DNA from: Kitasatospora sp. GAS204B
Lineage (GTDB): Bacteria; Actinomycetota; Actinomycetes; Streptomycetales; Streptomycetaceae
Assembly: GCF_029892155.1 (NCBI RefSeq)
Contig: NZ_JARZAG010000003.1
Location: 248,001 to 312,000, forward strand
Direction: 5' to 3'
Length of the DNA stretch: 64,000 bases
The notes under the pieces were generated by a model that was not told the origin of the DNA, made no database searches, and was given only the letters and a program-made list of their open reading frames with translations. Both the position numbers and the translations under genes were made by a program. Positions 43,248 through 53,116 of this stretch are shown here, piece after piece. Position 1 is the stretch's first letter. Each line of letters begins with the position of its first letter.

Positions 43248-44168
43248 GTGGACACACGCTACCTACGCGCCTTCGTCGCCGTCGCCGAACTGGGCGGAAT
43301 CTCCGCCGCCGCCCAGCAGCTGGGTTACGCCCAGTCCAGCGTCAGCGCCCAACTCAAGCGCCTGGAGGCGGAGTTGGGCACCGATGTCCTGCTGCGCGGC
43401 GGCGCCGGCGCCAGCCTCACCGAGGCCGGCGCGCGCCTGCTGCCGCACGCCCGGGAGGCGTTGGAGCTGGAACAGCGGATGCACCGGGCCGCGCTCGGCA
43501 GCCGGCCCAGACTGCGGATCGGCTCGCAGGAGTCGCTGGCGCACGCCTGGCTGCCCGAGGTGCTGGCGGCGTTGGAGTACGGCGCCGGCGGCGCGGGATC
43601 GGGGGCCGATGTCGAGCTGACCGTCAGCAGCCGGGCCCGGATCGAACAGGCCTTCCGGGACGGCGAATTGGATCTGATCTTCCGGTACGACAGCGGTGCG
43701 GTGACGCCGGGCCCGCATGCCGTGGTCGGGCACGATCGCACGCTGCTGGTGGCCGCGCCGCACCACCCGCTGGCCCGCGCGCAGTCGCTGACGCCGGAAC
43801 AGCTGCTCCCCTACGACTTCCTGGTCGCCGAGCCGGCCTGCACCTCGCAGATGCTGGTCGACCGCTTGGGACGGGACCTGCTGGCGAACGCCCAGCTCTC
43901 GACGATCACCGGCTCGCTCTCCGCCCTGCTGCGACTGGCCGGGCACGGCCACGGCCTCGCCCTGCTGCCGCACCAGTCGGTCGCCCGCGAGCTGGCCTCG
44001 GGCGAACTGGTCGAACTGCGGCTCGCCGAGCCCGTCCGCCCGGTCAGCATCACGGCGCACTGGCACCCGCGACTCGGCTTGGCCGAACGCCCGCTGCACG
44101 CCCTGCTGGAGCTGGCCCGCCGCGCCGATCCACTGCCGGCGGTGGGGCAGCGGGCGGCGGTGGGGTGA
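43248..44168 (+). CDS. LysR family transcriptional regulator
   Basis: 306 residues from GTG. The HTH is at about 3-60 (YLRAFVAVAELGGISAAAQQLGYAQSSVSAQLKRLE), followed by the effector domain (RLRIGSQESLAHAWLP onwards). The gene is divergent from the DHA2 pump and next to the large palindrome, so it most probably regulates the pump (and perhaps the Eis-like gene behind it). Confidence 0.93.
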   Translation: MDTRYLRAFVAVAELGGISAAAQQLGYAQSSVSAQLKRLEAELGTDVLLRGGAGASLTEAGARLLPHAREALELEQRMHRAALGSRPRLRIGSQESLAHAWLPEVLAALEYGAGGAGSGADVELTVSSRARIEQAFRDGELDLIFRYDSGAVTPGPHAVVGHDRTLLVAAPHHPLARAQSLTPEQLLPYDFLVAEPACTSQMLVDRLGRDLLANAQLSTITGSLSALLRLAGHGHGLALLPHQSVARELASGELVELRLAEPVRPVSITAHWHPRLGLAERPLHALLELARRADPLPAVGQRAAVG

Positions 44169-44223
44169 TCGGTCCGGCCGGCCCGCAGACGTCGTCCCCG
44201 GCTGCCGGCTGCCGCCCGCCGCG

Positions 44224-45453
44224 TCAGGGGCGGGCGTAGAAGTCGGGGGTGCCCATGATCCAGAGGCTGGCCTGCTTGATCGCCGTGCCGGTGCGGGGGG
44301 CCTCGATGATCTGGTCGTCGCCGATGTAGAGGGCGACGTGGTGGATGTCGGCGGCGCGGCCGGTCTGGGTCCAGAAGACCAGATCGCCGGGGCGCAGCTG
44401 GTCGTAGGTCACGGGGGTGGACTCGGCGTACTGGTCGGCGGCGAAGTGGGTCAGCTGCTTGCCGCCCTGGCGCCAGGCGAGCATGGTCAGCCCGGAGCAG
44501 TCGTAGCCGTCCGGGCCCTCGCCGCCCCAGATGTAGGGCAGGCCGAGCTTGCCGCGGGCGAAGTCGAGTGCCGCCTGGGCGCCGGCCTGGGACCAGGGCG
44601 CGGAGCCGTCCACCGGTGGCGCCGGTGCCACCGACGGCCGAGCCGCGGCCTCAGCGGCAGCCTGGGCCGCGGCCTTGGCGGCCGCCTCGGCCTGTTGGGC
44701 GGCGATCGCCTCGACCGCGCTCTGGCGTTGGCGCTCGAGGTCCACCGTGGTGTCGCGGGCGGCGGCCAGCTCGGCGAGCAGGCGTTCGCGGCGCTTGCCC
44801 AGCTCGGTGACCTGCCCCTGCTGGACCGCGAGCCGGGACTGCGCCCGCTTCCTGGCCTGGTCGACGGCCGTCGCCGCGCGCTGGGCCTGGTCGGTGGCGG
44901 CGCGCGCGGCGCCCACGGCCTCGGTGGCGGCCTTGGCGGTGGCGGTGGCGGCGTCCAGGATCTGCCGGGTGCTGCGGCCCGCCGCGCCGACGGCGGCGGC
45001 CTGCTCGGTGGCCTCGTGCGGGCCCTGCGCGTTCAGCAGGTCGTTGAGCGCCGCGAGTTCGGGGCTGGTGCCCAGCCGGTAGGAGGCGGCGGCCAGGCCG
45101 GCCGCGTCCTCGGCGGCGGCGGCCCGGGCCGCTTCGGCGGCGGCCGCGCGGTTGCTGGCGTCAGTGGCCGCGGCGCGGGCCTTGGTGAGCTTCACCTGGG
45201 CGCCGTCGTAGGCCTCGACGGCCTGCTCGGCGACCCGGCCGGCCTGCTCCAGCTCGTTCCGCGCACCGGTCAGCCGGGCCTCGATCGCGCTGACGGCGGC
45301 GGCCCGCCGATCGGCCTCGGCCCGGGCGCCGGCGATCGTGTCGGTCGAGGGGTGGGGCGGATCGTCGGCGAGGCTGGGCGCCGGGGCGGCGAGCAGCCCG
45401 GCGAGCGCGGTCAGGGTGAGCAGTACGGCGGTCAACAGTCTGCGCGGCACCAT
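44224..45453 (-). CDS. Secreted NlpC/P60 peptidoglycan endopeptidase
   Basis: 409 residues. Signal peptide about 1-29 (RRLLTAVLLTLTALAGLLAA). An Ala/Glu/Arg-rich coiled coil (about 40-265) resembles RipA-type hydrolases. The NlpC/P60 domain is about 285-405, with catalytic Cys in DGYDCSGLTM, catalytic His in DIHHVALYIG, and the third polar residue in IIEAPRTG. It cuts stem peptides of the cell wall, with the coiled coil probably restraining activity. Monocistronic by appearance. Confidence 0.93.
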   Translation of the reverse strand: MVPRRLLTAVLLTLTALAGLLAAPAPSLADDPPHPSTDTIAGARAEADRRAAAVSAIEARLTGARNELEQAGRVAEQAVEAYDGAQVKLTKARAAATDASNRAAAAEAARAAAAEDAAGLAAASYRLGTSPELAALNDLLNAQGPHEATEQAAAVGAAGRSTRQILDAATATAKAATEAVGAARAATDQAQRAATAVDQARKRAQSRLAVQQGQVTELGKRRERLLAELAAARDTTVDLERQRQSAVEAIAAQQAEAAAKAAAQAAAEAAARPSVAPAPPVDGSAPWSQAGAQAALDFARGKLGLPYIWGGEGPDGYDCSGLTMLAWRQGGKQLTHFAADQYAESTPVTYDQLRPGDLVFWTQTGRAADIHHVALYIGDDQIIEAPRTGTAIKQASLWIMGTPDFYARP

Positions 45454-45595
45454 GAGACCTCACCGTCCGACGATCAACGAAATATCCCATCACGTGACAA
45501 TTCGGTCACTCGACGCGATGTTCGCAGACCCGGCCGGAGGGACCGGCCCGCAACCCGCGCCCCATGCGGGTGATCGTGGTCCGTCTGACGTCGGA

Positions 45596-46546
45596 TCAGG
45601 GGCTGCGCCGCCGCGGGCCCCGGGTGCGGTACGAGCGTGCCCGCCCCGCCTGCACGGTGCGCCGGCGCTGGTCGGCGCCGCGCTCGGGGGCCTGCTCGCC
45701 GCGGGCCGCGCGGGTCGCGTCCAGGTGCGCGGTGGCCCGGGCGGCCATCGCCTCCGCCATCCGGTGGGTGGCCGTGTGGTGCGCGGGGACCTTGTCGGGG
45801 GCGCCGGCGATCAGGTCGAACACCCAGGTGCGGGCCCGGTCGGCCCTGGCGTGCAGCCGCCGTTCGCGGCGCAGCGCCCGGGCCCGGCGGCGCGGCCGCT
45901 CGGCGTACCGCCAGCGGGCCCACGGGCTGGACGGGCGGGCCAGGCGGACCGCGCCGATCCAGGACAGGCCGGGCACCATGATGCCGAGCAGTCCGGTCCA
46001 CAGCTTGCCCTTGAGCAGCGCGACCACCGACGCCAGCGCGTTGACCGAGATCACCGCGACCAGCCCCCACCGCCCGGAACCGCCCGCGTCGCTCTGCCCC
46101 GGAACCACCCCCAGCGGCACGTACCCGGTCAGCAGCAGCGCGGTCAGCAGGATGCCGAGGATCACCGCGTCCACCGACTTGCGCCCCTGCTCGCTCCAGT
46201 AGACGTCCTCCAGGTGCAGGATCAGCGCGAACTCGTCCAGCACCAGCCCGCAACCGATCCCGAAGAGCAGCCCGAACCAGTCGATCCACGGGTGCCCGCC
46301 GTTGGCGGCGAAGACCCCGATGCCGGCCACCAGCAGGCACCCCACCCCGAAGACCATGTGGTGGATGTGCAGCCCGCCGGGGGTGATGTTGCCCGGCCAC
46401 CAGCGGACCCGGGCCCGGATCATCCGCACGCTGAAGCGGATGAGGACGAACGAGCTGATGAAGCCGACCAGCAGCAGGAAGAGCGGCTGCTTGTGAGCGG
46501 CGATGATGTGCTCGCGGTAGCCCTCCACCAGTCCGGCGATCTGCAT
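45596..46546 (-). CDS. Integral membrane protein, unknown function
   Basis: 316 residues. About seven hydrophobic segments in the first 205 residues. A conserved-looking His cluster GGLHIHHMVFGVG and the acidic CGLVLDEFALILHLEDVYW lie in membrane segments, a layout that suggests metal or haem ligation. The last 110 residues are Arg/Ala-rich and cytoplasmic. It is widespread as a hypothetical membrane protein in streptomycetes as I recall; function not known. Confidence 0.82.
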   Translation of the reverse strand: MQIAGLVEGYREHIIAAHKQPLFLLLVGFISSFVLIRFSVRMIRARVRWWPGNITPGGLHIHHMVFGVGCLLVAGIGVFAANGGHPWIDWFGLLFGIGCGLVLDEFALILHLEDVYWSEQGRKSVDAVILGILLTALLLTGYVPLGVVPGQSDAGGSGRWGLVAVISVNALASVVALLKGKLWTGLLGIMVPGLSWIGAVRLARPSSPWARWRYAERPRRRARALRRERRLHARADRARTWVFDLIAGAPDKVPAHHTATHRMAEAMAARATAHLDATRAARGEQAPERGADQRRRTVQAGRARSYRTRGPRRRSP

Positions 46547-46625
46547 GAGCGGTACGTCCTCGGAACTTCGTCGCTGCTGTCGGTGCTGTCGGTGCTGATG
46601 GTGCCGACGTGCCTCTAACGTCCGG

Positions 46626-48545
46626 TCAGAAGCCGCGGGTACGTTTCGCCGCGCGTCGCGGGCCGGTCAGGTACGGCACCAGGCGGCCGTCGGCGCCGGC
46701 CAGCGTCCCGATGCCCGGCACCTTCATGAAGAGCCTGGCCACCTCGCCCCCGAGGTTCACCCCGATCGCCAGCGCCATCGCGATGGCGGCCGCCCGGCTG
46801 ACGAAGACCAGTCCGGCGGAGGGATGGCCCTGGGCGAAGGAGAGCATGCCGAGGTAGAGCGCGGAGCCCGGCATCAGCGGGCCGAGCGCCGCGGTGACGT
46901 ACGGCAGCGCCGAGGCGTAGCGGTAACGGGCCATCAGCTGGCCGAAGAGGCCGACCAGTCCGGCGGCTATCCCGGTGGCGACGATCTGCGAGATCCCGGC
47001 GTTGTGGGCGAGCACCCCGTAGACGGCCCAGCCGATGCCGCTGTTGAAGGTGACCATCGCCAGGGTGCGCCGGCTGGTCTGCAGCAGCATCGCGAAGAAC
47101 AGGGTGAGCAGCATCGCGGCGATCAGCTGCACCGGCGGGTTGTAGATGCCGCTGAGCGACTCGGCGGGCCGCAGCTGGGCGTCGTAGCTGACCCCCGCGT
47201 AGAGGATCAGCATCACGCCTATCACGATGCCCGCCACCAGGTAGACCACTTCGAGCAGCCGGGCGGCGGCAGTGATGTAGAAGCCGGTCAGGCCATCCTG
47301 CACGGCGGCGACCAGCGCCCGCCCGGGCAGCAGCGCGAACAGGCCACCGGTGATCACCACCGAGCCGCGCAGGCCCGCGCTGCTGAGCGAGAGCAGGATG
47401 CCGCAGAACGCGGCCGGCATCGCGGCCAGCACGAACTGGTAGAACTCGGGCAGGCCGCGCCCCGCCACCCAGGAGGCCAGCCGGTCGCCGATGATCGCGG
47501 CCACCACGGCGTTGATGAAGACCAGCCAGGCCTTGGCGTCCACCTGACCGCCGACCAGGAAGGTGGCCGCGCCGGCCAGCAGGCCCGCGGTGACCGACAG
47601 CAGCCAGGCCGGGTACGGGTGCCGGTTGCGGCGGATCAGGGCGAGCCGGCGGTAGGCGTCGTTGACCGTGACCTTCTCGGCGGTGATGTCCGCGACCAGC
47701 CGGTAGACGGCGGCCAGCCGGGTGTAGTCGGAGGTGCGGCGGCGCACCACCCGGGCGGCGGTGACCGGGGCCTCGACCAGCGAGGGCTGGTAGGAGATGG
47801 AGATCAGGGTGAAGGTCACCTGCGGCTCGCAGCGGTCCAGCGCGTAGGCGTGGGTGACGCCGAGCATCGCGGCCTCGACGTCCTCGGCGCTCTCGCCGCT
47901 GGCCAGCAGCAGCTCGCCGATCCGCAGGGTCAGGTCGAGGATCCGCGGCACGTGGCGGGCGGTGGCCTCGGCCTTGACCTCACGCTTGGTGCGCTCGTAG
48001 GCGGGGCGCTCGGACATCGGGGTGCGCAGCAGCGTGCGCATCCGGTCCGGCCACGGCGCATCGCCGGGCGCGCCCGGGTTCAGCAGCGGGATCGGGCCGC
48101 TGGGAGGGTTGTAGCCGACGGCGCGCCAGACCTCGGGCGGCAGCGTGTCCTCGGAGCCGCCGCCGAACTCGACGAAGGCGGCGAACTCGTCGCGGACGGG
48201 GGGCTCGACCGGCTCGGACTCGACGGACTCGACGGACTCGGCCTCGGCGGACTCGCCCGCCGCGGGCTCCGGTTCGGGCTCGCGCTCCGGTTCGGGCTCG
48301 GTGGCCGGTCCGAGCAGCCCCTCGGTCTCCAGTGGCAGCGGCGCGAGCGGGATCAGCTGCACCTGGTCGGCCGGCGGGGCGGGGTTGCCGAGCAGCCCCT
48401 CGGTCGGCGGCGCCTCGGCCGGCGGGACGGGCGGCACCGGCGGGACGGCGTCGGCTGCGGGCCGACCGTTCCCACCCTGCTCCCGGTCCCCGCTCTTCCC
48501 GCCGCGAGCGCTCCTGCCGCCGCCCGGTCGGCCCCGCTTAGGCAC
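46626..48545 (-). CDS. Threonine/serine exporter (ThrE) family protein
   Basis: 639 residues. The first 190 are an acidic Pro/Glu/Ser low-complexity cytoplasmic region. The ThrE soluble part follows (about 215-330, LDLTLRIGELLLASGESAEDVEAAM and VTFTLISISY), then about ten membrane helices. The C-terminal half contains the ThrE/YjjB-like part (GSALYLGMLSFAQG). Members export Thr/Ser in corynebacteria; the substrate in streptomycetes is untested. The long N-terminal extension exceeds corynebacterial ThrE. Confidence 0.9.
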   Translation of the reverse strand: MPKRGRPGGGRSARGGKSGDREQGGNGRPAADAVPPVPPVPPAEAPPTEGLLGNPAPPADQVQLIPLAPLPLETEGLLGPATEPEPEREPEPEPAAGESAEAESVESVESEPVEPPVRDEFAAFVEFGGGSEDTLPPEVWRAVGYNPPSGPIPLLNPGAPGDAPWPDRMRTLLRTPMSERPAYERTKREVKAEATARHVPRILDLTLRIGELLLASGESAEDVEAAMLGVTHAYALDRCEPQVTFTLISISYQPSLVEAPVTAARVVRRRTSDYTRLAAVYRLVADITAEKVTVNDAYRRLALIRRNRHPYPAWLLSVTAGLLAGAATFLVGGQVDAKAWLVFINAVVAAIIGDRLASWVAGRGLPEFYQFVLAAMPAAFCGILLSLSSAGLRGSVVITGGLFALLPGRALVAAVQDGLTGFYITAAARLLEVVYLVAGIVIGVMLILYAGVSYDAQLRPAESLSGIYNPPVQLIAAMLLTLFFAMLLQTSRRTLAMVTFNSGIGWAVYGVLAHNAGISQIVATGIAAGLVGLFGQLMARYRYASALPYVTAALGPLMPGSALYLGMLSFAQGHPSAGLVFVSRAAAIAMALAIGVNLGGEVARLFMKVPGIGTLAGADGRLVPYLTGPRRAAKRTRGF

Positions 48546-48728
48546 TGCCGCTCCTCACCGCCCCGGGGTGGCCGTGCCACCGTCCGTGATCTTCGCCTCC
48601 ACCTTGCCCGATGCCGAGTCGGGACGCATATGTACAAGTCGTCCAGGAAGGTCGGGAAGGTTCCGAAAAGCAGACGATACGACGAACAGGTGGCCAGGCG
48701 ACACCGCCCCGACCACAGCACCCTGGCG

Positions 48729-51143
48729 TCAGAGCCCGTAGCGCTCGATGACCCCCTCGTGGTGCGCCAGGTCGGCACCGGCGGCCTTGGCCAGGTCGAG
48801 CCAGCAGACCGGGTGTGCCCAACCGGCGGTCAGCTCGGTCAGCAGGGCGTCGGCCTGGGCGGCACCGGCGGTCGGCGGCACCCCGAGGGCGGCGTAGATG
48901 CCCGGCAGTTCGGCGGCCTCGTCGGCCGGGTCGGTGATCAGGTACTGCTCGCCGCTGTACGCCCAGATCCCGTAGCCCGCCTCGTGCAGCGCGGTGCGCA
49001 GCTCGGCCCAGGCCTGCGGCCCGGGCCAGGCGCCGTCCAGGAAGTAGCTGGTGTACCCGGCCGGATCGAGCAGCGTCAGCAGTTCGAAGGTCGGCCGCCA
49101 GCGGGCCCGCTCGGCCTCCTCGGCGTCCTGGGCCGGGGCCGGCTCCAGCAGGGCGGGGGCGAAGACCACCACGTCGTGGTGGTTGAGCTGGACGTCCTCG
49201 CCGAGCACCGGCAGGATCCGCGCGGTGGCCGGACCGGTGCGCAGCGCGGGCAGGTCGGTGGCCGCCCCGTTGCTGCGCCGGGCCCGGATGGTGACGACCT
49301 GCCACTCCTCGTCCACCGGGCCGTCGGCCTCGTCGAACTCGATGCCCAGCCGCGCGCCGGTCTCGCGGACCGCGGCCCAGTCGCGGTTGGCGGTGGCGGC
49401 GGTGATCAGGTGCCAGAGGTCGGCGGGCTGGACGGTGCGGTACAGCTCCTCGGGCGCGGTGCCCTCGACCGGCAGGGCGTGCGCCAGCAGCTCCTGGTAG
49501 AGCCGCTGGGCGGTGCCGTGCTCGCCCAGTTCGGTGGCCGCGGCGGCGGCCAGCCGGCGCGGGTTGATCCGGTCCGGCTCCAGCGCGAGCAGCGTCCGGC
49601 AGCTCTCCACCGCATCCGCCCAGCGGCTCTCGGCCACCGCCCAGCGGGCCCGGATCCAGTGCGCGTCGCCCGGGCTCGCGCCGGCCACCCGGTCGGCCAG
49701 CCGCCGCAGCCCCTCCCCGTCACGGGCCTCGATCAGCACCGAGCTCAGCATGCCGATCAGATCCTGGTGACCGGGGTCGCGCTCCAGCCGGGCCCAGAGC
49801 AGCTCGGCGGAGGCCTGCTCGTGGCCGAGCGAGGCGAGCAGGCCGGCCAGGGCGAGCAGCAGGTCGGTGGCGGCCGACGATCCTCCCCCGGCCTCCGGCT
49901 GGGGGGACCCCCATGCCGACGCGCCGCCCCCGAGCCCGGCCCAGCCGGCGGCCAGCAGGTCCAGGTCCGCCTCCGGGTCGACCTCGCCCGCCCCGTCGGC
50001 CCGCTCGCCGAGCAGCCGCGGCAGCTCCAGCGGCGCGACCGGCAGCTCGGGCACCGGCAGCGCCTCGGCCGCCGCCCGCAGCTCGGCGAGCGCGGCGGCC
50101 GCGCTCTCGGTACGGCGCAGCAGGGACAGCTTGCGCTCCCCGGTTGCCACCAACGCGAGCGCGACCGAGCGCGCCCCGCGCCTCGCCGCCAGCCGTCCCG
50201 CCATCAGCGCCAGGTCCAGGCAGGGGCGGTGCGAACCGGCGGCGTCCAGGTAGGAGACCCAGTGGGCCAGCCGGACGCCGAGCCGGGCGTCGTTCGGGAA
50301 CCGGTCGGCGGACACCAGGCGCTCGACCGCCTCCGTCCAGCGGTGCCGGATGTCGGCGAAGCCCTCGGCCTCCTCGACCGGCGGGAGCTGCGCCAGCGCC
50401 TCGTCGAAGCGGCCGAGCGCGGCCAGCGCGCGGGCCCGGATCACGCCGAGTTTGCGGCGGTCGTCCTCGTCCAGGGTGTGCCGGGCGGCGGTGTAGGCCT
50501 GCTCGGCGGCGGCGAGCGCGGCCAGTGACTCCTGGTACCGGCCGAGCTTGTACAGCGCGGCGGCGCGAGCCTGGCCGAAGGAGAGCGAGACGCTCTCGCC
50601 CGCCGCCTGGATCCGCAGCTGCGCGCGGTCCAGGTGGGCCAGGGCGGCCTCGGCCCGGCCGTCGTCCTCCAGAGTGTCGGCGTACTCGCGCGACAGGCAG
50701 TCGAAGCAGGCGCGGGCCGGCTCGACCCGCTCCAGCGCCTCCTCCAGCACGGCGAGCCGCTCGGGGACGTAGCCGGGGCCGTCGATGTTGGCGTGGCAGA
50801 TGGTGAAGTCCTGCACCGCGCAGACCGCCTGCGGGCAGCCGGCGGTCTCCTCGCGGTGCGCGAACTCCAGCAGCGAGACCGCCTCGGTCATCGCCTGCTC
50901 GCCCTGGTGGCGCTTGTTCAGCAGGTTCTGCAACCGCCAGTGCCGCAGGAAGACCTCGACCCAGGGCAGGCCGAGCGCACGGGCCGAGGCGAGCGCCTCC
51001 GGGTACATGGCGTCCAGCTGCTCGTTGCGCCCGTCGACGGCGTGCCCGGCGATCTCCACCAGCGCCGTGGCCAGCCGGTGTTGCCCGGCCTCGACCAGTT
51101 GGCCGTGGGTGTCGTGGACCCAGCCCCAGATGTCCGTGCTCAT
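48729..51143 (-). CDS. Large TPR-like protein coupled to HSP90 homologue
   Basis: 804 residues, cytoplasmic. The protein is a chain of helical hairpins of TPR type (e.g. YKLGRYQESLAALAAAEQAY, RARALAALGRFDEALAQLPP, AVAESRWADAVESCRTLLAL), from about 40 to 590, with a low-complexity break near 400-420. The C-terminal 200 residues form a different alpha/beta part (EDVQLNHHDVVVFAPA, YTSYFLDGAWPGPQ). The start overlaps the stop of the HSP90-like gene (ATGA), so the two are made together. It may act as a co-chaperone or client adaptor, by analogy with eukaryotic TPR co-chaperones. No catalytic motif seen. Confidence 0.8.
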   Translation of the reverse strand: MSTDIWGWVHDTHGQLVEAGQHRLATALVEIAGHAVDGRNEQLDAMYPEALASARALGLPWVEVFLRHWRLQNLLNKRHQGEQAMTEAVSLLEFAHREETAGCPQAVCAVQDFTICHANIDGPGYVPERLAVLEEALERVEPARACFDCLSREYADTLEDDGRAEAALAHLDRAQLRIQAAGESVSLSFGQARAAALYKLGRYQESLAALAAAEQAYTAARHTLDEDDRRKLGVIRARALAALGRFDEALAQLPPVEEAEGFADIRHRWTEAVERLVSADRFPNDARLGVRLAHWVSYLDAAGSHRPCLDLALMAGRLAARRGARSVALALVATGERKLSLLRRTESAAAALAELRAAAEALPVPELPVAPLELPRLLGERADGAGEVDPEADLDLLAAGWAGLGGGASAWGSPQPEAGGGSSAATDLLLALAGLLASLGHEQASAELLWARLERDPGHQDLIGMLSSVLIEARDGEGLRRLADRVAGASPGDAHWIRARWAVAESRWADAVESCRTLLALEPDRINPRRLAAAAATELGEHGTAQRLYQELLAHALPVEGTAPEELYRTVQPADLWHLITAATANRDWAAVRETGARLGIEFDEADGPVDEEWQVVTIRARRSNGAATDLPALRTGPATARILPVLGEDVQLNHHDVVVFAPALLEPAPAQDAEEAERARWRPTFELLTLLDPAGYTSYFLDGAWPGPQAWAELRTALHEAGYGIWAYSGEQYLITDPADEAAELPGIYAALGVPPTAGAAQADALLTELTAGWAHPVCWLDLAKAAGADLAHHEGVIERYGL

Positions 51144-53116
51144 CGGGTGCCCTCCCCCTGCTCGCGCCGTTGATCGTCACCGCGTTGATCGTCACCGCGT
51201 TGATCGTCACTGCGTTGATCGTCGCCGTGCGGACCGTCGTCGAAGAGTCTGTCGAACCCCACTGACAGGCCGTCGACCGGTGGCGCGGTCAGCGCGGCCA
51301 CCGCGGTGCCGACCCCGGTGAGCGCGGCCCCGAGGTCGCCGCCACCCGAGCCGGACGCACCGGCCGCCGCCATGATCACCTTGAGCGAGCGGAGCAGCCC
51401 GGCCGCCGTGGCGCTGCCGGTGTGCCCGGCCCGGTAGGCCCGCAACAGGTCCTGGACGGCGGGCGAGGCGGTGTTGAGGTAGAGCCGGGCCCTGACCCCG
51501 CCGTCGGTCCTGGCGGTGAACGCCCGGGCCAGCCGCAGCGCGGCCGACGGGATCCGGGCGTCCGCCTGGTCGTCCTCGATCCGCGCCTTCAACTCGGCCT
51601 CGCGGTCCGGCACCAGCACCAGCGGCAGCCCGGGCGGCTCGAACCGGGCCGGCACCAGTTGCTCGCCCTCGTCCGCCAGCGCGGCGGTCAGCCAGCCCAA
51701 CTCCTCGGCGGGCAACGGGCTTTCTGGGTCGCGGAACAGCTCGCGGTTGCCGTCCTCGCTGCCGAGTTCGACGATCCGGCAGTCGCGCAGCTGCGCGTAG
51801 CGGCGCAGGAACGGCAGCACGGCGTACCGGTCGCCGCGCGCGATCGGCACCCGCATGGCGCGGTAGAGCATCTCCTCGAACCCGCCGCCGGAGCCGAGCG
51901 CCACGTGCACCACGCCGCCGCCGGCCGCCCGCAGCGCACCGGCCGTCAGGTCGCCCTGCGAGGTGGGCACCGGGACGTCGTCGGCGAGCAGGGTGAAGAG
52001 CCGCTCGTCGCAGAGCGCGGCGCCGAGCAGGTCCTGGCCGTGCCGGGCGAGGATCCGCCGCCAGGCGGCCGGCTGCAGCCGGGCGGTCTCGTAGAGGCCG
52101 TTGACGATCGCATCGGTGAGCGCCTGCTGGAGGGCCCGGTAGTGCTCGTCGCGCTGCAGGTCCTCGCGGCTGGCGGTGGGGGTCAGCCGGTTGGACTCGA
52201 CCACGCCGCCGATGAACCCGGCCCAGCTGGGCAGCAGGTCGCGGGCGTCGTCGGCGAGCAGCATGCCGCGCAGGTAGACGGCGAGGTCGCGGTTGTCGCT
52301 GCTGCCGTAGCTGCCGCCGTCCTGCACCCAGAGCAGGCCGACGGCATCGGTGGTGCCGTCGACCGGCTCGACGGCGAACGCCGTCAGCGGCTCGAAGCGT
52401 CGTCCGAAGGCGGCGGCGAACTCCATCCGCATCGCGTGCTGCCTGGCCTGCGGGATCACCGCGCGCCAGGGCACCGCGATGTCGTTGACCGGCCGCTCGT
52501 CGTCGCCGACGTACACCGGGACGGTCAGCAGCACGCAGTAGCGGCCGAGCACCTCGCGCAGCGCCGCCTCGTCGGCCAGGTGGGCGTGCTCGGGCTTGAG
52601 GGTCAGCTCCACCACGCTGCCGGGCCGCGGCCGGGCGGCCACCGGCTCGACGCTGTACTGCTCGCCGCCGCGACTGCGGTAGCGGTGGCCGAGCGTCGGC
52701 TCGCGGTGCGAGGTGGTGGTGACGGTGACCTCCTCGGCCACCGAGAAGGCGGAGAGGAAGCCGAGGCCGAACGCGCCGATCAGTTCCTCGTTGCCGGTGA
52801 CCTCGCGCAACAGCCGGGTGTACCCGGTGCCGACGGTGGCCAGGTAGGCGTGGATCTCGGGTTCGGTCAGGCCCGCGCCGGTGTCCTCGATCGCCAGCGT
52901 CCTGGTGGCGGCGTCGGCGCGCACCGCGATCCGCGGGTGGTGGGCGGCGGCGCCCGCCGGGTCCTCCAGGCGGCGGCGGGTGTGCGAGTCGTGCGCGTTC
53001 TGCACCAGCTCGCGCAGCGCGACCAGCGGTGTGGAGTAGAGATGAGTGGCGAGGACGCTCACCAGGCCGCCCAGGTCGACCTCGGTGGTGCGCAGGTTCT
53101 CCTGACCTTCAGACAT
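51140..53116 (-). CDS. HSP90-like ATPase (HtpG family relative)
   Basis: 658 residues. The N-terminal GHKL ATPase domain has ALRELVQNAHDSHTRR (catalytic Glu and Mg Asn), IEDTGAGLTEPE (Asp and Gly of the nucleotide site), GTGYTRL and GAFGLGFLSAFSVAEEV (lid/phosphate loop). The HSP90 middle domain follows, with VYLRGMLLADDARDLLPSWAGFI and the catalytic-loop-like VVESNRLTPTASREDLQ (Arg, Asn). The C-terminal domain (about 520-620) is shorter and different from HtpG, and the tail consists of repeats of DDQRG. It forms a coupled pair with the TPR protein. Function in actinobacteria not established. Confidence 0.9.
   Translation of the reverse strand: MSEGQENLRTTEVDLGGLVSVLATHLYSTPLVALRELVQNAHDSHTRRRLEDPAGAAAHHPRIAVRADAATRTLAIEDTGAGLTEPEIHAYLATVGTGYTRLLREVTGNEELIGAFGLGFLSAFSVAEEVTVTTTSHREPTLGHRYRSRGGEQYSVEPVAARPRPGSVVELTLKPEHAHLADEAALREVLGRYCVLLTVPVYVGDDERPVNDIAVPWRAVIPQARQHAMRMEFAAAFGRRFEPLTAFAVEPVDGTTDAVGLLWVQDGGSYGSSDNRDLAVYLRGMLLADDARDLLPSWAGFIGGVVESNRLTPTASREDLQRDEHYRALQQALTDAIVNGLYETARLQPAAWRRILARHGQDLLGAALCDERLFTLLADDVPVPTSQGDLTAGALRAAGGGVVHVALGSGGGFEEMLYRAMRVPIARGDRYAVLPFLRRYAQLRDCRIVELGSEDGNRELFRDPESPLPAEELGWLTAALADEGEQLVPARFEPPGLPLVLVPDREAELKARIEDDQADARIPSAALRLARAFTARTDGGVRARLYLNTASPAVQDLLRAYRAGHTGSATAAGLLRSLKVIMAAAGASGSGGGDLGAALTGVGTAVAALTAPPVDGLSVGFDRLFDDGPHGDDQRSDDQRGDDQRGDDQRREQGEGTR
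51168..51227. repeat. 15-bp tandem repeat, four units
   Basis: CGTTGATCGTCACCG four times (the last two units with one change each), in frame in the tail of the HSP90-like gene and coding for (G/S)DDQR repeats. The 15-bp period keeps the frame, so copy number can change without breaking the protein. Confidence 0.9.

Noticed and set aside
46824..50528. 1234-codon plus-strand frame spanning ThrE and TPR genes
   Set aside because: Crosses two real genes on the other strand; composition of an antisense shadow.
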